Positions 33,714-43,244 are shown, counted from the stretch's first letter. The stretch is DNA of 48,023 bases from Ruminococcus flavefaciens FD-1 (GCA_000174895.1 ACOK01000082.1:1-48023); one strand, 5' to 3'. Notes: generated by a model from the sequence alone, not told the origin. Translations and numbers: made by a program.

Positions 33714-35054
33714 ATGGCTTTAAATATCAAACGCCCCAACGGTACTGAGGATGTACTTCCGAAGGACGTTTACAAATGGCACACCATAGAAAAAATCGCA
33801 AGGGAGACTGCTGAAAGCTTTGGTTTCGGTGAGCTTCGTTTCCCTACCTTTGAGAATACAGATCTTTTCCTGCGTTCTGTCGGTGAGACTACCGATGTTG
33901 TGCAGAAGGAGATGTATACTGTTAAGGCTAAAGAAACTGAATTTACTCTTCGTCCTGAGGGTACAGCCTGCGCTATCCGTGCAATGCTCCAGAACGGACT
34001 CCTCAATGAAGCTCTGCCGCAGAGGATATACTATATCATCTCATGCTTCCGTCATGAGCGTCCTCAGGCAGGAAGACTCCGTGAGTTCCATCAGTTCGGA
34101 ATTGAAATGGCCGGAAGCGCTGCACCTACAGCTGACGCTGAGGTCATACTCCTTGCGAAGACACTTCTTGAGCGTCTCGGACTGAAAAATATTGAGCTTC
34201 TTATCAATTCTATCGGCTGTCCGAACTGCCGTGCCAAGTATCATGAAGCACTTAAAGCCTATTTTGAGCCTCATATTGATGAATTATGCGATACCTGCAA
34301 GGAAAGGCTCGTCAAGAATCCGATGAGACTTCTCGACTGTAAGAGCCCTATCTGTAAGGAGATCGGCAAGGATGCTCCTGTTATCACAGATTATCTCTGC
34401 GAGGATTGTTCCGACCACTTTACAAAGCTCCAGAAGTATCTTACCGGATTTGGCATTGAGTATAAGGTCGATCCACGTATCGTTCGTGGTCTTGACTATT
34501 ATACAAAGACTGTATTTGAATTTGTAACTACCGAGATCGGCGCACAGGGTACTGTCTGCGGCGGCGGACGCTATGACGGTCTTATAGAGCAGCTGAGCGG
34601 TCAGTCAACACCTGCACTGGGCTTCGGTATGGGTATCGAGAGACTTCTCCTTGTTATGGACAAGCAGGGCTGCGATTATCTTACACCTAAGAAGTGCGAC
34701 ATCTATTTCGCAACTATGGGTGAGGCTGCTCTTGAAAAGGCTATGCAGCTTACCAAGGATCTTCGTGAACTGGGCTACTGCGCTGAGTACGATCTTATGG
34801 GCCGTGGTATCAAGCCTCAGATGAAATATGCCAACAAGATCAATGCTGCATTCACCGTTGTTATCGGTGATAACGAGCTTGAAAGCGGAAAGGTCAAGCT
34901 GAAGGAAATGTCCAAGGGCGAAGAAACCGAGGTTGCTCTTGATGATATGTTCGTAGGCGCTTTCGATTCTGTTTACATCGACAAGATGTTTGAAGAGATC
35001 GACGAGGCTTCAACAGTTAAAATGTTCAGCCAGATGGGCGGACAGCAGCAATAA
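33714..35054 (+). CDS. hisS: Histidyl-tRNA synthetase
   Basis: 446 residues, class IIa. Motif 2 is CFRHERPQAGRLREFHQFGIE (split: CFRHERPQ then GRLREFHQ), the histidine motif is RGLDYYTKTVFEF, and motif 3 is GFGMGIERLLL. The anticodon-binding domain follows (about 335-430). The insertion domain carries cysteine pairs (CPNC, CDTC, CKSPIC, CEDC) as in the clostridial zinc-containing forms. It charges tRNA-His. Leads the hisS-aspS-radical SAM operon. Confidence 0.97.
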   Translation: MALNIKRPNGTEDVLPKDVYKWHTIEKIARETAESFGFGELRFPTFENTDLFLRSVGETTDVVQKEMYTVKAKETEFTLRPEGTACAIRAMLQNGLLNEALPQRIYYIISCFRHERPQAGRLREFHQFGIEMAGSAAPTADAEVILLAKTLLERLGLKNIELLINSIGCPNCRAKYHEALKAYFEPHIDELCDTCKERLVKNPMRLLDCKSPICKEIGKDAPVITDYLCEDCSDHFTKLQKYLTGFGIEYKVDPRIVRGLDYYTKTVFEFVTTEIGAQGTVCGGGRYDGLIEQLSGQSTPALGFGMGIERLLLVMDKQGCDYLTPKKCDIYFATMGEAALEKAMQLTKDLRELGYCAEYDLMGRGIKPQMKYANKINAAFTVVIGDNELESGKVKLKEMSKGEETEVALDDMFVGAFDSVYIDKMFEEIDEASTVKMFSQMGGQQQ

Positions 35055-35106
35055 AATAAATTCGGCGGACAGATGTACTGTCCGCTTTATACAGGAGGAT
35101 ACAGCA

Positions 35107-36885
35107 ATGGCTGATAGTATGAAAGGTTTAAAGCGCACACACTACTGCGGAGATGTTACTGAGATCGGAAAGGAAGTAGTTGTTGGCGGATTCGTAGAAA
35201 GAGTAAGAGACAAGGGCGGCGTGATCTTCATCGTTCTCAGAGACAGAACAGGTGTTGTTCAGCTTCTCTTCAATGAGACTACAGACAAGGCTATTTTTGA
35301 AAAAGCTTCTTCATGCAGAAGTGAAGATGTACTTATGGTCAAGGGTGAAGTCCGTGAGCGTGAAAGCAAGAACGATAAGCTCAAGACAGGCCACGTCGAG
35401 ATTTTCGTAACAGATCTGAGAGTTCTCTCAAAGGCTGAAACTCCGCCTTTCGAGATCACAGCAGAGACAAAGGTAAATGAGGAGCTTCGTCTGAAGTACC
35501 GTTATCTCGATCTTCGCCGTGAACCTCTCCAGAGAAATATCATCATGCGTCATGAGATCGCTAAGGTTACCCGTGAATACTTCTATGAGAACGGCTTCCT
35601 TGAAATTGAGACACCTATGATGATGAAGTCAACTCCTGAGGGTGCAAGAGACTACCTCATCCCTTCAAGAGTTCATCCCGGCAAATTCTATGCTCTCCCA
35701 CAGTCACCTCAGATCTACAAGCAGCTCCTTATGATAGCAGGCTATGACCGTTATATCCAGCTTGCACGCTGCTTCCGTGATGAGGATCTCCGTGCTGACA
35801 GACAGCCTGAATTCACTCAGATAGATCTTGAAATGTCATTCGTTGACGCTGAGGATATCCAGGAATGTGTTGAGGGATTCATTCAGCGTGTATTCAAGGA
35901 AGTAATGGGCGTTGATGTTCCAACTCCCCTTCCCCGTCTTACTTTTGCAGACGCTATGAATCGTTACGGCTCTGATAAGCCTGATACTCGTTTCGGCTTT
36001 GAGATACAGGACATCACTGATACTGTAAAGGATATCGACTTTGTTGTATTCAAGAGCGCTATCGAGGACGGCAGTTCTGTTCGTGCTATCAATGTCAAGA
36101 ACGGCGCTGCTGCATATACTCGTAAGGAGATCGACAAGCTGGTTGACCACGCTAAGGGCATCGGAGCTAAGGGGCTTGCTTACATTCGTTGGGCTGATGA
36201 GCCTAACTGCTCGTTCAAGAAGTTCCTCGCTGACGGCGATCTTGAAAAGATATGCTCAGCTGTTGACGCTCAGCAGGGCGACCTTGTTCTCATCTGTGCT
36301 GACAAGACCAAGACAGTACTTTCAACTCTCGGCGCTATTCGTCTTATCTGCGCTAAGAAGCTTGATGTTATTCCTGAGGATCAGTACAATTTCCTCTGGA
36401 TCACTGAAATGCCTTTCTTCGAGTACGATGAAGACAACAATACATGGGTTGCTGCACATCATCCATTCACTATGCCTATGGAAGAGTGCCTTGACTATCT
36501 CGACAGCGATCCTGCAAATGTACGTGCAAAAGCATGGGATCTGGTTCTCAACGGAACTGAGCTTTCAAGCGGTTCTATGCGTATCACCGATTTTGAACTT
36601 CAGCAGAAAATGTTTGAGGCTCTCGGCATGACTGACGAAGAGATTCAGGCTAAGTTCGGATTCCTGGTTGACGCTTATCGTTACGCTGCACCACCTCACG
36701 GCGGTATGGGTATCGGTCTTGACCGTCTTGCTATGATAATGTGCAAGGCTGACAGCCTCCGTGACGTTACAGCATTCCCGAAGGTTCAGAATGCAAGTGA
36801 GATCATGTCTGAGTGTCCTTCAACTGTTGACAAGGACAGCCTTGATATTCTTGGTATCGCTGTTACTGCGAAGGAAGAAGAGTGA
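35107..36885 (+). CDS. aspS: Aspartyl-tRNA synthetase
   Basis: 592 residues from ATG 35107 with CAGGAGG upstream; the frame open to 34990 overlaps hisS and is not used. OB-fold anticodon domain (1 to about 105), class II core with FLEIETPMMMKSTPEGARDYL, RCFRDEDLRADRQPEFTQ (motif 2), the bacterial GAD insertion (about 290-400), and GGMGIGLDRLAMIM (motif 3). It lies 52 bp after hisS and ends inside the next start codon. Confidence 0.97.
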   Translation: MADSMKGLKRTHYCGDVTEIGKEVVVGGFVERVRDKGGVIFIVLRDRTGVVQLLFNETTDKAIFEKASSCRSEDVLMVKGEVRERESKNDKLKTGHVEIFVTDLRVLSKAETPPFEITAETKVNEELRLKYRYLDLRREPLQRNIIMRHEIAKVTREYFYENGFLEIETPMMMKSTPEGARDYLIPSRVHPGKFYALPQSPQIYKQLLMIAGYDRYIQLARCFRDEDLRADRQPEFTQIDLEMSFVDAEDIQECVEGFIQRVFKEVMGVDVPTPLPRLTFADAMNRYGSDKPDTRFGFEIQDITDTVKDIDFVVFKSAIEDGSSVRAINVKNGAAAYTRKEIDKLVDHAKGIGAKGLAYIRWADEPNCSFKKFLADGDLEKICSAVDAQQGDLVLICADKTKTVLSTLGAIRLICAKKLDVIPEDQYNFLWITEMPFFEYDEDNNTWVAAHHPFTMPMEECLDYLDSDPANVRAKAWDLVLNGTELSSGSMRITDFELQQKMFEALGMTDEEIQAKFGFLVDAYRYAAPPHGGMGIGLDRLAMIMCKADSLRDVTAFPKVQNASEIMSECPSTVDKDSLDILGIAVTAKEEE

Positions 36886-37829
36886 GTCAGAATAACAGTC
36901 CTTTTCACTATTCATCTGATAATAAGCGTTACCACACGCTGAACTATTATAACAAGAAGAAATACGGTGAAAAGATATTTAAAGCTGTGATCGACTGCGG
37001 TTTCAGCTGTCCTAATATTGACGGAACAAAAGGCACAGGAGGGTGTATCTTCTGTGATGGGGGGAGCGGGTATTTTACCTCTCCCCTGCTTTCTGTTGCG
37101 GCACAGCTTGAAGCTGAGTATAAACGAATTTCGGCAAAGCACAAAGAATCTGCGGTAATTGCCTATTTTCAGGCGAATACCAATACATATGCTCCTGATA
37201 GGAAGCTGAGAGAGGTTTTCTTTTCGGTGCTTGATTATCCATATGTCAAAGGAATTTCAATAGGTACACGTGCTGATTGTCTTTCCGATGAGGTGCTTGA
37301 TCTGCTGTCTGAACTGAATAATGTTACTGATCTTACAGTTGAACTGGGGCTTCAGTCTGTTCATGATGAAACGATAAGGTATATAAATCGATGCTGTACT
37401 CATGCAGAGTTTCTTGATGGATATAAAAAGCTGAAAGAACGGCATATCCGTACTTGTCTGCATATCATAAATGGTCTTCCGGGGGAAGACGCAGAAATGA
37501 TGATCGAAACTTCAAGGCAAATAGCTGAACTTGCTCCTGAGGGAGTAAAGCTTCAGATGCTTCATGTAATACGTGGTACCCGTCTTGCAGAAATATACGA
37601 AAATGGCGGTTTTACACTGCTCAGCAGGGATGAGTACATAGATATCATAGTAAGGCAGCTTGAACTTCTGCCTCCGGAAACGGTCATCGAGCGTATTACA
37701 GGCGACGGCGATAAATCAAAGCTTATCGCTCCTGCATGGAGTGCGGATAAAAAATCGGTACTCGGCGGCATTGACAAAGAACTTGTAAGACGAAATACCT
37801 GGCAGGGAAAAAGATATTGTAATAAATAG
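36882..37829 (+). CDS. TIGR01212-type radical SAM protein (YhcC-like)
   Basis: 315 residues from a GTG that overlaps the aspS stop (GTGA). The iron-sulfur cysteines have the family spacing C43-x11-C55-x2-C58 (CPNIDGTKGTGGCIFC), unlike the usual CxxxCxxC. Further family marks: SIGTRADCL, ELGLQSVHDET and HIINGLPGE. The substrate of the family is not established. Co-translation with two aminoacyl-tRNA synthetases suggests a tie to tRNA or translation, an inference only. Confidence 0.92.
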   Translation: MSQNNSPFHYSSDNKRYHTLNYYNKKKYGEKIFKAVIDCGFSCPNIDGTKGTGGCIFCDGGSGYFTSPLLSVAAQLEAEYKRISAKHKESAVIAYFQANTNTYAPDRKLREVFFSVLDYPYVKGISIGTRADCLSDEVLDLLSELNNVTDLTVELGLQSVHDETIRYINRCCTHAEFLDGYKKLKERHIRTCLHIINGLPGEDAEMMIETSRQIAELAPEGVKLQMLHVIRGTRLAEIYENGGFTLLSRDEYIDIIVRQLELLPPETVIERITGDGDKSKLIAPAWSADKKSVLGGIDKELVRRNTWQGKRYCNK

Positions 37830-37965
37830 CCCGAGCACGTTAACCCTGATACTCGTACAGAAGTTTTTACACGTGTCTATTGAGGGAAACCTTTCTGAGA
37901 AAAGGTTTCCCCCGATAAATGCGTATAAAGTTTCTATATGAGTACCGAGGTTAATGTGTTCGGGC
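37829..37965. repeat. Dispersed 137-bp long-hairpin repeat (full copy)
   Basis: The ends GCCCGAGCACGTTAACC and GGTTAATGTGTTCGGGC pair, the arms continue imperfectly (CTCGTACAGAAG with CTATATGAG), and the core is a perfect 11-bp hairpin GGGAAACCTTT / AAAGGTTTCCC (37884-37911). Between convergent genes, so it can end transcription from both sides. The right arm, reverse-complemented, matches 47975-48023 (GGTACTCATATAG, ATTTATCG) and a weaker copy lies at 1-75. Confidence 0.85.
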
Positions 37966-37972
37966 TTTTATA

Positions 37973-38728
37973 TCATATCTCTCCTGCGTTTTTCAGCTGG
38001 AGTCTCAGTTTGTCAGTGATGAGAGCGATGAATTCAGAATTGGTGGGGCGGCATCTGTAATTATCAGATCTGTATCCGAAATAATTGCTTATCTCCTCGG
38101 AATTGCCTCTGTCCCAGGCTATTTCGATAGCGTGACGGATAGCTCTTTCAACTCTTGAAGATGTGGTATTGTATTCACGTGCAACAAACGGATAAAGCTG
38201 TTTTGTTACACATTCCATAAGTGTGAAGTCCCTTATAGAATTGAGGATAGCACATCTCAGATAGTGATAGCCTTTGATATGGGCTGGAACTCCAAGATTT
38301 CTGATAACATCCGTAACCATCATTTCCACATCGTTGCTCTTCTTTGATTCACTTTTATGTGCCACTCCTCTGATGATCTTTTCAAGCTCGTCGTGGTCGT
38401 ATGGTCTGGCGAAGAAATAAGACGCTCCGTTTTCGATGACCTGGCGCTCGATGAAACTGTTGTAGATATCTGACACTACTATGAATGCAGGCGGATTCTT
38501 AGAAGCTGTCCGAATCTCTTTCATGAGTATTATTGCATCTGAATCAGGATAAGTAAGATCAGTTATCACAACATCAGGCTTCTCTTTCAGCACAGAGTCA
38601 AACAGGGCTTTTCCTTCTCGTTTTCTGGTGTAAGCGTATATTCCCTTCTCTCGCAGCGTTGAAGCAAGTCTTATACCGTTGTTAGCGGTATCGTCTCCTA
38701 TTAGTACTTTTATTCTATCGTTTTCCAT
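37973..38728 (-). CDS. spo0A: Spo0A-like response regulator with an atypical receiver
   Basis: 251 residues from ATG 38728 (AGGAGA upstream); the longer frame to 38791 has no ribosome site. Receiver (about 5-125): acidic pair D12-D13, phosphorylation site D57 in VITDL, S86, but the invariant lysine of receivers is R108 (FFARPYD in place of KPFD), and the DLxMP loop reads DLTYP. Spo0A effector domain (about 145-245): LGVPAHIKGYHYLRCAI, YNTTSSRVERAIRHAIEIAW and PTNSEFIALITDKLRLQ, very close to sporulating relatives. It may respond weakly or differently to phosphorylation. Two 0A boxes lie upstream (38812, 38832). Confidence 0.9.
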   Translation of the reverse strand: MENDRIKVLIGDDTANNGIRLASTLREKGIYAYTRKREGKALFDSVLKEKPDVVITDLTYPDSDAIILMKEIRTASKNPPAFIVVSDIYNSFIERQVIENGASYFFARPYDHDELEKIIRGVAHKSESKKSNDVEMMVTDVIRNLGVPAHIKGYHYLRCAILNSIRDFTLMECVTKQLYPFVAREYNTTSSRVERAIRHAIEIAWDRGNSEEISNYFGYRSDNYRCRPTNSEFIALITDKLRLQLKNAGEI

Positions 38729-38762
38729 AATATATCTCCTTTTCAAATTTCCTACTACATAT

Positions 38763-38791
38763 ATTTTACAATAAACACAAGAAAAATGCAA
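38763..38791 (-). promoter_or_regulatory. Promoter of the spo0A-like gene
   Basis: Minus strand TTGCAT (38791-38786), 17 bp, TAAAAT (38768-38763). Confidence 0.7.
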
Positions 38792-38811
38792 GAGTTTGTT
38801 GTGATATAATA

Positions 38812-38838
38812 TGTCGAAAAGTCTGCAAGATTGTCGAA
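38812..38838. promoter_or_regulatory. Two 0A boxes upstream of the spo0A-like gene
   Basis: TGTCGAA at 38812-38818 and at 38832-38838, same orientation, 20 bp apart (about two helical turns). They lie at about -59 and -79 from the predicted start, suggesting autoregulation. Confidence 0.7.
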
Positions 38839-38927
38839 TTTATTAAATTTGTTATAATCAAACAATTGATATAATACTCTAATTAGTTTTTTTGTTTGTA
38901 TATTTTAGTTATATCATGATATATAAT

Positions 38928-38962
38928 AAGCCGACTCTGCATTATGCAAAGTCGGCTTTGAT
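38928..38962 (-). terminator. Terminator of the GH30 gene
   Basis: Minus strand AAAGCCGACTTTGCATAATG ... AGTCGGCTT, a stem of about 13 bp with one or two mismatches, then TATTATAT. The T tract is poor. Confidence 0.65.
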
Positions 38963-38963
38963 G

Positions 38964-41546
38964 TTATTTGTTGAGTATTTTTCTGAGCTCTACAAGATCA
39001 AATACGTCAAGAACGCTGTCCTTGTTGAGATCGGCTGAATCATTGTCGAGTGTGACTTTTTTGCCGTGGAGGAACTGACTGAGGAGAATGAGATCTTCTG
39101 AGTCAACCTTTCCGTTGCGGTCGATATCACCTTTCAGCTCAGCTGATTTCTGTCCGTATACAGCTATTTCTGCGATGTTGCAGTTATAAACGTTATCGCT
39201 GTTGTACTGATTTGCAGGTGCACCGGAAGGTATCTCATAGCGGATATATCTTGCCTTGGTATCACCCTTGAGATCGGTCACATACTGCATACCGAAAACA
39301 GGTTTATTTGTTATGGTGTAAGCTTCAGTCCAGTTTTCGCCGTCCAGTGAGAAGAGGAACTTTCCGTCTGTACAACGTGCTTCATAAGCCTTACGTGGAC
39401 TGAATCCGATGGTGTCGATATCGTATACAGCGCCGAGGTCAGCCTGTACCCAGCCGCTTTCAAGTCCGTCGAAGAATGAATTGATATCGCCGTCAAATGC
39501 TTTTGTGAAGTCGTTAGATGAATCTCTCCATGATGCTGAACCTGTTACAGAAGATGTCAGTATCTCTATTTTGTTGAGATCGGCCAGCTTGGAAGGTGTT
39601 CCGTAAACCTCTATCTCTGCGATATTGCAGTTGTAAACGTTGTCTTTGTTATACTCGTTGTTCGGAGCGCCTGCGGGAATCTCATATCTTATGTATCTGC
39701 CGGTTGCTGAGGCAGAGAATTTTGAAACATAATTCATACCTGTAGCAGGTTTACCGTTGATGGTATAGATCGTTGTCCAGTTCTCGCCATCGTCGGAAAC
39801 CATAAATTTACCGTCAGCACAGCGATATTCGTAACCGCTTCTTGGTGCAAAGCCGATAGCTGAAATATCGTAACTCTGTCCCAGATCAGCCTGTACCCAG
39901 CCGTTTTCAAGTCCGTCAAAGAAAGTGCCTGTGCTTCCGTCAAATACCTTTGAGTAGTTGTCAGATGAGTCTTTCCATGACTTTGTACCTGTGACATTAG
40001 CAGCATCAACGTTGATCTTATTAGTAAGATCAGCACCGCCCTTTACTCCGTTGATAATGAATGTGGTAACGGAATTTGCGGCAAGTGAAGCCTTGAGTGA
40101 AGAACCGTTTATGGCTGTTTTGCCGATGTCGGCCCAGTTCTCGGAAGGGCTTGTACGTATAGTCTGAGCTGAAGCGCCTAACTCATCAAACTGTGAAAGA
40201 TCGAAATTGATATCGCTTGCGCTTCCTGAGGTGTTGTATGCAACTATGACAAGCTGATTGTTCTTCTTGTCGAAAGCAGCCATTGTCGAACCTGATGACT
40301 TCAGCATAGTCATGCCCGGACGGATGTATCTTGTATACTGTCCGAATGCGTAATACTTCTTTGAGAGAATTATCTCGTTCTTGTCATGGTCTGCAACAGC
40401 TACGCCCCAGAAGCCGTCATTGATATTCGGCATACCGGAGTCCTTGTTGCCGTTATAACCAACGGAACTTACGTGGTTATCGATAAGCTGCCAGAGTATC
40501 CATGCGCTTGCGTTAAGGTCGTTGCAGTCTGTGGTTATTCTCTGTGCCAGCCAGAGACCTGCACTCATACCGCCTGCGTTTACACCGGCTGTGCCCTTGC
40601 CGTCAACCTCACTCATCCAGAGATTCTTACCGGCCTTGATAGCGGTATCTTTCAGCTGTGAACGTTTGCTTCCGCCATATGTATGGGTGTCTATACGTCC
40701 GACAACACTTTTTGCATCAGCAGAAAGTGCGTTGTATGCTTCGATCTGTGTATCGATCGAAGTTTCATCCGATGCACTGATAATTATGTCGTTGAGACCT
40801 CTTTTAGCAAGAGATTTCTTCAGTTCAACAAGAATAGTGCTTTCGGAGTTGCCGATATCGAAATGGCAGCCCTCCTGCTTGGGGCTGAAAGCTCCCCAGA
40901 AGTTGGTGTACGGCTCATTCATAGGATCGATGCTCTGTACCTTGACGTTCCAGTTTTCCTCGAAATGCTTGCAGACTTCAGCAAGGTATTCAGCGAAAGC
41001 TGTATACTGATCATCCTTGAGGTTATTCTGTCCTGCGTTCTTGTTACCTGTTGAACAGCCGCTCTTGCACATATAATACGGAGGTGAGTTTGAGAACATC
41101 TCCACTATCATATCATCCCCTGCTGCTTTGATACAGCGGTCGAGGACATTTCGCTGGTTTGCATCTGCTGTCCAGTCATAGGTAACTACACCGTTGTTGT
41201 ATTTGGTGTATCCGGGCATATTTGAGTCGGTTCTTGTGATGTGGTGGTGAGACGGATCGTCACCGCCGCCGATATTGAATCTGGCAATGTTAAGACGAAG
41301 TCCATCGTCTCCGTAGAAGGCATCAGCTGCTTTCTGAGAAAGAGAGTCTGAATATCCCACACGGTTTGCCCACCAGCAGAGTGAAGAACCCCAGCCTTGG
41401 AAAATACCTTTGTTTATTTCATAGGTATTGTTCGGCGAAATTGTAACATTTGCCGCAGCATTTGCTGATGGCGTAAATGTGCCGATAAAAGGCACAGCCA
41501 TACTTGCAGCTGCTACGAATGCAACTGCTTTTGAAAATAGTTTCAT
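38964..41546 (-). CDS. Secreted dockerin-bearing GH30 glycosidase, probable endo-beta-1,6-galactanase
   Basis: 860 residues. Signal peptide (1-30, ending in ANA), GH30 (beta/alpha)8 plus beta-sandwich (about 33-502) with FQGWGSSLCWWAN, SNSPPYYMC, acid/base E211 in DPMNEP and nucleophile E313 in WMSEVDG. Then two discoidin/CBM32-like domains (about 507-650 and 653-798), near copies of each other (FFDGLENGWVQADLG against FFDGLESGWVQADLG), and a type I dockerin (804-860). The signature looks like subfamily GH30_5, endo-beta-1,6-galactanases. Exported and cohesin-bound. With the GH43-like enzyme at 6349 it suits type II arabinogalactan. The start follows AGGGAAA. Confidence 0.92.
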   Translation of the reverse strand: MKLFSKAVAFVAAASMAVPFIGTFTPSANAAANVTISPNNTYEINKGIFQGWGSSLCWWANRVGYSDSLSQKAADAFYGDDGLRLNIARFNIGGGDDPSHHHITRTDSNMPGYTKYNNGVVTYDWTADANQRNVLDRCIKAAGDDMIVEMFSNSPPYYMCKSGCSTGNKNAGQNNLKDDQYTAFAEYLAEVCKHFEENWNVKVQSIDPMNEPYTNFWGAFSPKQEGCHFDIGNSESTILVELKKSLAKRGLNDIIISASDETSIDTQIEAYNALSADAKSVVGRIDTHTYGGSKRSQLKDTAIKAGKNLWMSEVDGKGTAGVNAGGMSAGLWLAQRITTDCNDLNASAWILWQLIDNHVSSVGYNGNKDSGMPNINDGFWGVAVADHDKNEIILSKKYYAFGQYTRYIRPGMTMLKSSGSTMAAFDKKNNQLVIVAYNTSGSASDINFDLSQFDELGASAQTIRTSPSENWADIGKTAINGSSLKASLAANSVTTFIINGVKGGADLTNKINVDAANVTGTKSWKDSSDNYSKVFDGSTGTFFDGLENGWVQADLGQSYDISAIGFAPRSGYEYRCADGKFMVSDDGENWTTIYTINGKPATGMNYVSKFSASATGRYIRYEIPAGAPNNEYNKDNVYNCNIAEIEVYGTPSKLADLNKIEILTSSVTGSASWRDSSNDFTKAFDGDINSFFDGLESGWVQADLGAVYDIDTIGFSPRKAYEARCTDGKFLFSLDGENWTEAYTITNKPVFGMQYVTDLKGDTKARYIRYEIPSGAPANQYNSDNVYNCNIAEIAVYGQKSAELKGDIDRNGKVDSEDLILLSQFLHGKKVTLDNDSADLNKDSVLDVFDLVELRKILNK

Positions 41547-41703
41547 ACGATCATTTCCCTTCTATAAATAAAATAATTTGTTGAAACCATCCTGCGTTAT
41601 TATTATATCATAAAAACAAAAAAAAATCTATACACAAAATCATCATTTTTATGTAGGATTATATCAAATTGTAATTTTTTTCAGAATATATACAGAAAAT
41701 TAA

Positions 41704-41728
41704 AAAGACGCTCATAGTGAACGTCTTT
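41704..41728 (-). terminator. Terminator of the zinc-ribbon/GNAT transcript
   Basis: AAAGACG ... CGTCTTT, minus-strand T tract TTTTTAATTTTC. It abuts the stop codon. Confidence 0.75.
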
Positions 41729-42720
41729 CAGAAAAGATATTTTTTCATTATGTATTCATCAGTTGTTTCTCTGACAGTTTCAAAGCCAAGCTTCCGATAC
41801 ATCGTGTATGCGTAGTTTGCTTTCTGAACCGACAGTGATACAAATCCGTAGCCGTTTCTTCGCACTTCATTTAGAAGTACACGCATAAGTGCTGTTCCGG
41901 TACCGTGCCCACGGTATTCAGGATACAGCGAGATGGCAAGTGATGGGATATGAGGAGAAATGCTGCCGTAATCGTTCATTATTCTCACCCATGCGGCACC
42001 TATCACTTTTCCGTCCTTTTCCGCAAACATACAGATGTCACTGCGTCGGCTTCCGAAATTTTCGATATAGACCTGCAACTCGGGGCGTTTTATTATCTCT
42101 CTCGGCGGAGAGACTGCTCCTTCGGGGATGAATATGGCTTCGTAGAGGAAATCTTCGAGCAGCACGTATTCCCCAGGGGTGGCTTTGCGGAAAATAATAT
42201 TGTCTTTTTCTGTTATATCCATCCCTGCAAGTTCGCTTACAGTGTAGTGCGGACAGCTGTAGATAAGGTCATCAAATGCAAATTTATAAGGCGTCAGGTA
42301 TCGGCGGCCGTCAACTATCATATCGAAAGCTTCCTGATTGAACGGCAGGTAGTCATCCTCTAAGAATCGGTCGTCAATTATAAGAGTGTCGGTGATATAA
42401 TGATGAAGAATCGCCTCATCGCAGGATAATTCCTCATCGAAAGCTGTATATTCTACACCGCATTTGTCAAGTACAGCTTTTATTTTGTCGGGGCAATTAT
42501 CATACAGAAAAGCAACGGGATATGCTTCACAGAGAATACCGTAATATTCTGTCAGGGATTCGCCGTCGTTTTTACCGATATACGCCCATTTTTCGTTGGT
42601 ATCGGAATCGGCAAGACACCAGATATCATTATCAGCTTCAAGAGCAGATCTTACAGACGTATAAAGATAGGAACTGGATCTATCCAATGCGCTGCCGAAT
42701 AATGTTGTAACGTCCTTCAT
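41728..42720 (-). CDS. GNAT-family N-acetyltransferase with an extra N-terminal domain
   Basis: 330 residues. The C-terminal 150 residues are a GNAT domain: the acetyl-CoA loop is YRGHGTGTALM (about 270-280) after the strand SLAISLYPE, and the end SVQKANYAYTMYRKLGFETV is typical. Residues 1 to about 170 contain a different alpha/beta domain, ending near the segment DNIIFRKATPGEYVLLEDFLY, which starts the GNAT fold; it may itself be a degenerate GNAT half. Substrate unknown. It starts 16 bp after the zinc-ribbon gene, so the two form one operon. Confidence 0.85.
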   Translation of the reverse strand: MKDVTTLFGSALDRSSSYLYTSVRSALEADNDIWCLADSDTNEKWAYIGKNDGESLTEYYGILCEAYPVAFLYDNCPDKIKAVLDKCGVEYTAFDEELSCDEAILHHYITDTLIIDDRFLEDDYLPFNQEAFDMIVDGRRYLTPYKFAFDDLIYSCPHYTVSELAGMDITEKDNIIFRKATPGEYVLLEDFLYEAIFIPEGAVSPPREIIKRPELQVYIENFGSRRSDICMFAEKDGKVIGAAWVRIMNDYGSISPHIPSLAISLYPEYRGHGTGTALMRVLLNEVRRNGYGFVSLSVQKANYAYTMYRKLGFETVRETTDEYIMKKYLF

Positions 42721-42736
42721 GTATCTGCCTCACATA

Positions 42737-43087
42737 TCAGAACTGGTACCCGCAGAAAGGACACCTGGGATAATCCACATCAATATCCGAACCGCACTCC
42801 GGACAATTCTTAGTGGGAAGCTTGTCCACATTATCGTCAAGGTCCTGACGGTACTTTCCTACGAAGCCGGTAGGATGAGTAAGCGGAAAGACGCCCACAA
42901 GAAGTCCGCATTCAGGGCAGTAGTATCCGATAGTAGTCTCTCCCTCAGCTTCACAGATCATTTCATTATCTTTGTAAAAAACGGCAACAGGATAAATGAA
43001 AGCACCGCCTTTCCGGCCTATGCCTTCCTTCTGCATGGAAAAGTCCCCTTGTACCATCATATTTCCGCATCTTCCGCAGATCATCAT
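42737..43087 (-). CDS. Zinc-ribbon protein
   Basis: 116 residues with four CxxC knuckles: CGRC (4-7), CPEC (58-61), CPEC (95-98) and CPFC (109-112), enough for two zinc sites. The middle (20-55) is a small beta domain. The start follows GGGAGGGAA. No family name can be given; such proteins usually bind nucleic acid or proteins. Transcribed with the GNAT gene. Confidence 0.75.
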   Translation of the reverse strand: MMICGRCGNMMVQGDFSMQKEGIGRKGGAFIYPVAVFYKDNEMICEAEGETTIGYYCPECGLLVGVFPLTHPTGFVGKYRQDLDDNVDKLPTKNCPECGSDIDVDYPRCPFCGYQF

Positions 43088-43137
43088 AATGTTCCCTCCC
43101 GCCTTGTGTTTGTAGTTTGTAATAATTCTTTTATAAT

Positions 43138-43166
43138 ATTATAGTCTATCCGAATCAAAAATGCAA
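43138..43166 (-). promoter_or_regulatory. Promoter of the zinc-ribbon/GNAT operon
   Basis: Minus strand TTGCAT (43166-43161), 17 bp, TATAAT (43143-43138). Confidence 0.7.
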
Positions 43167-43215
43167 TAGCGGATATTGTTAAGAAATAAAAAATAGAAAA
43201 AATCACTTAAACTAC

Positions 43216-43244
43216 TTGCAAAAAAATATAAAATGAGGTATAAT
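43216..43244 (+). promoter_or_regulatory. Promoter of the SGNH-like gene
   Basis: TTGCAA, 17 bp, TATAAT, start expected near 43251. Confidence 0.75.
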
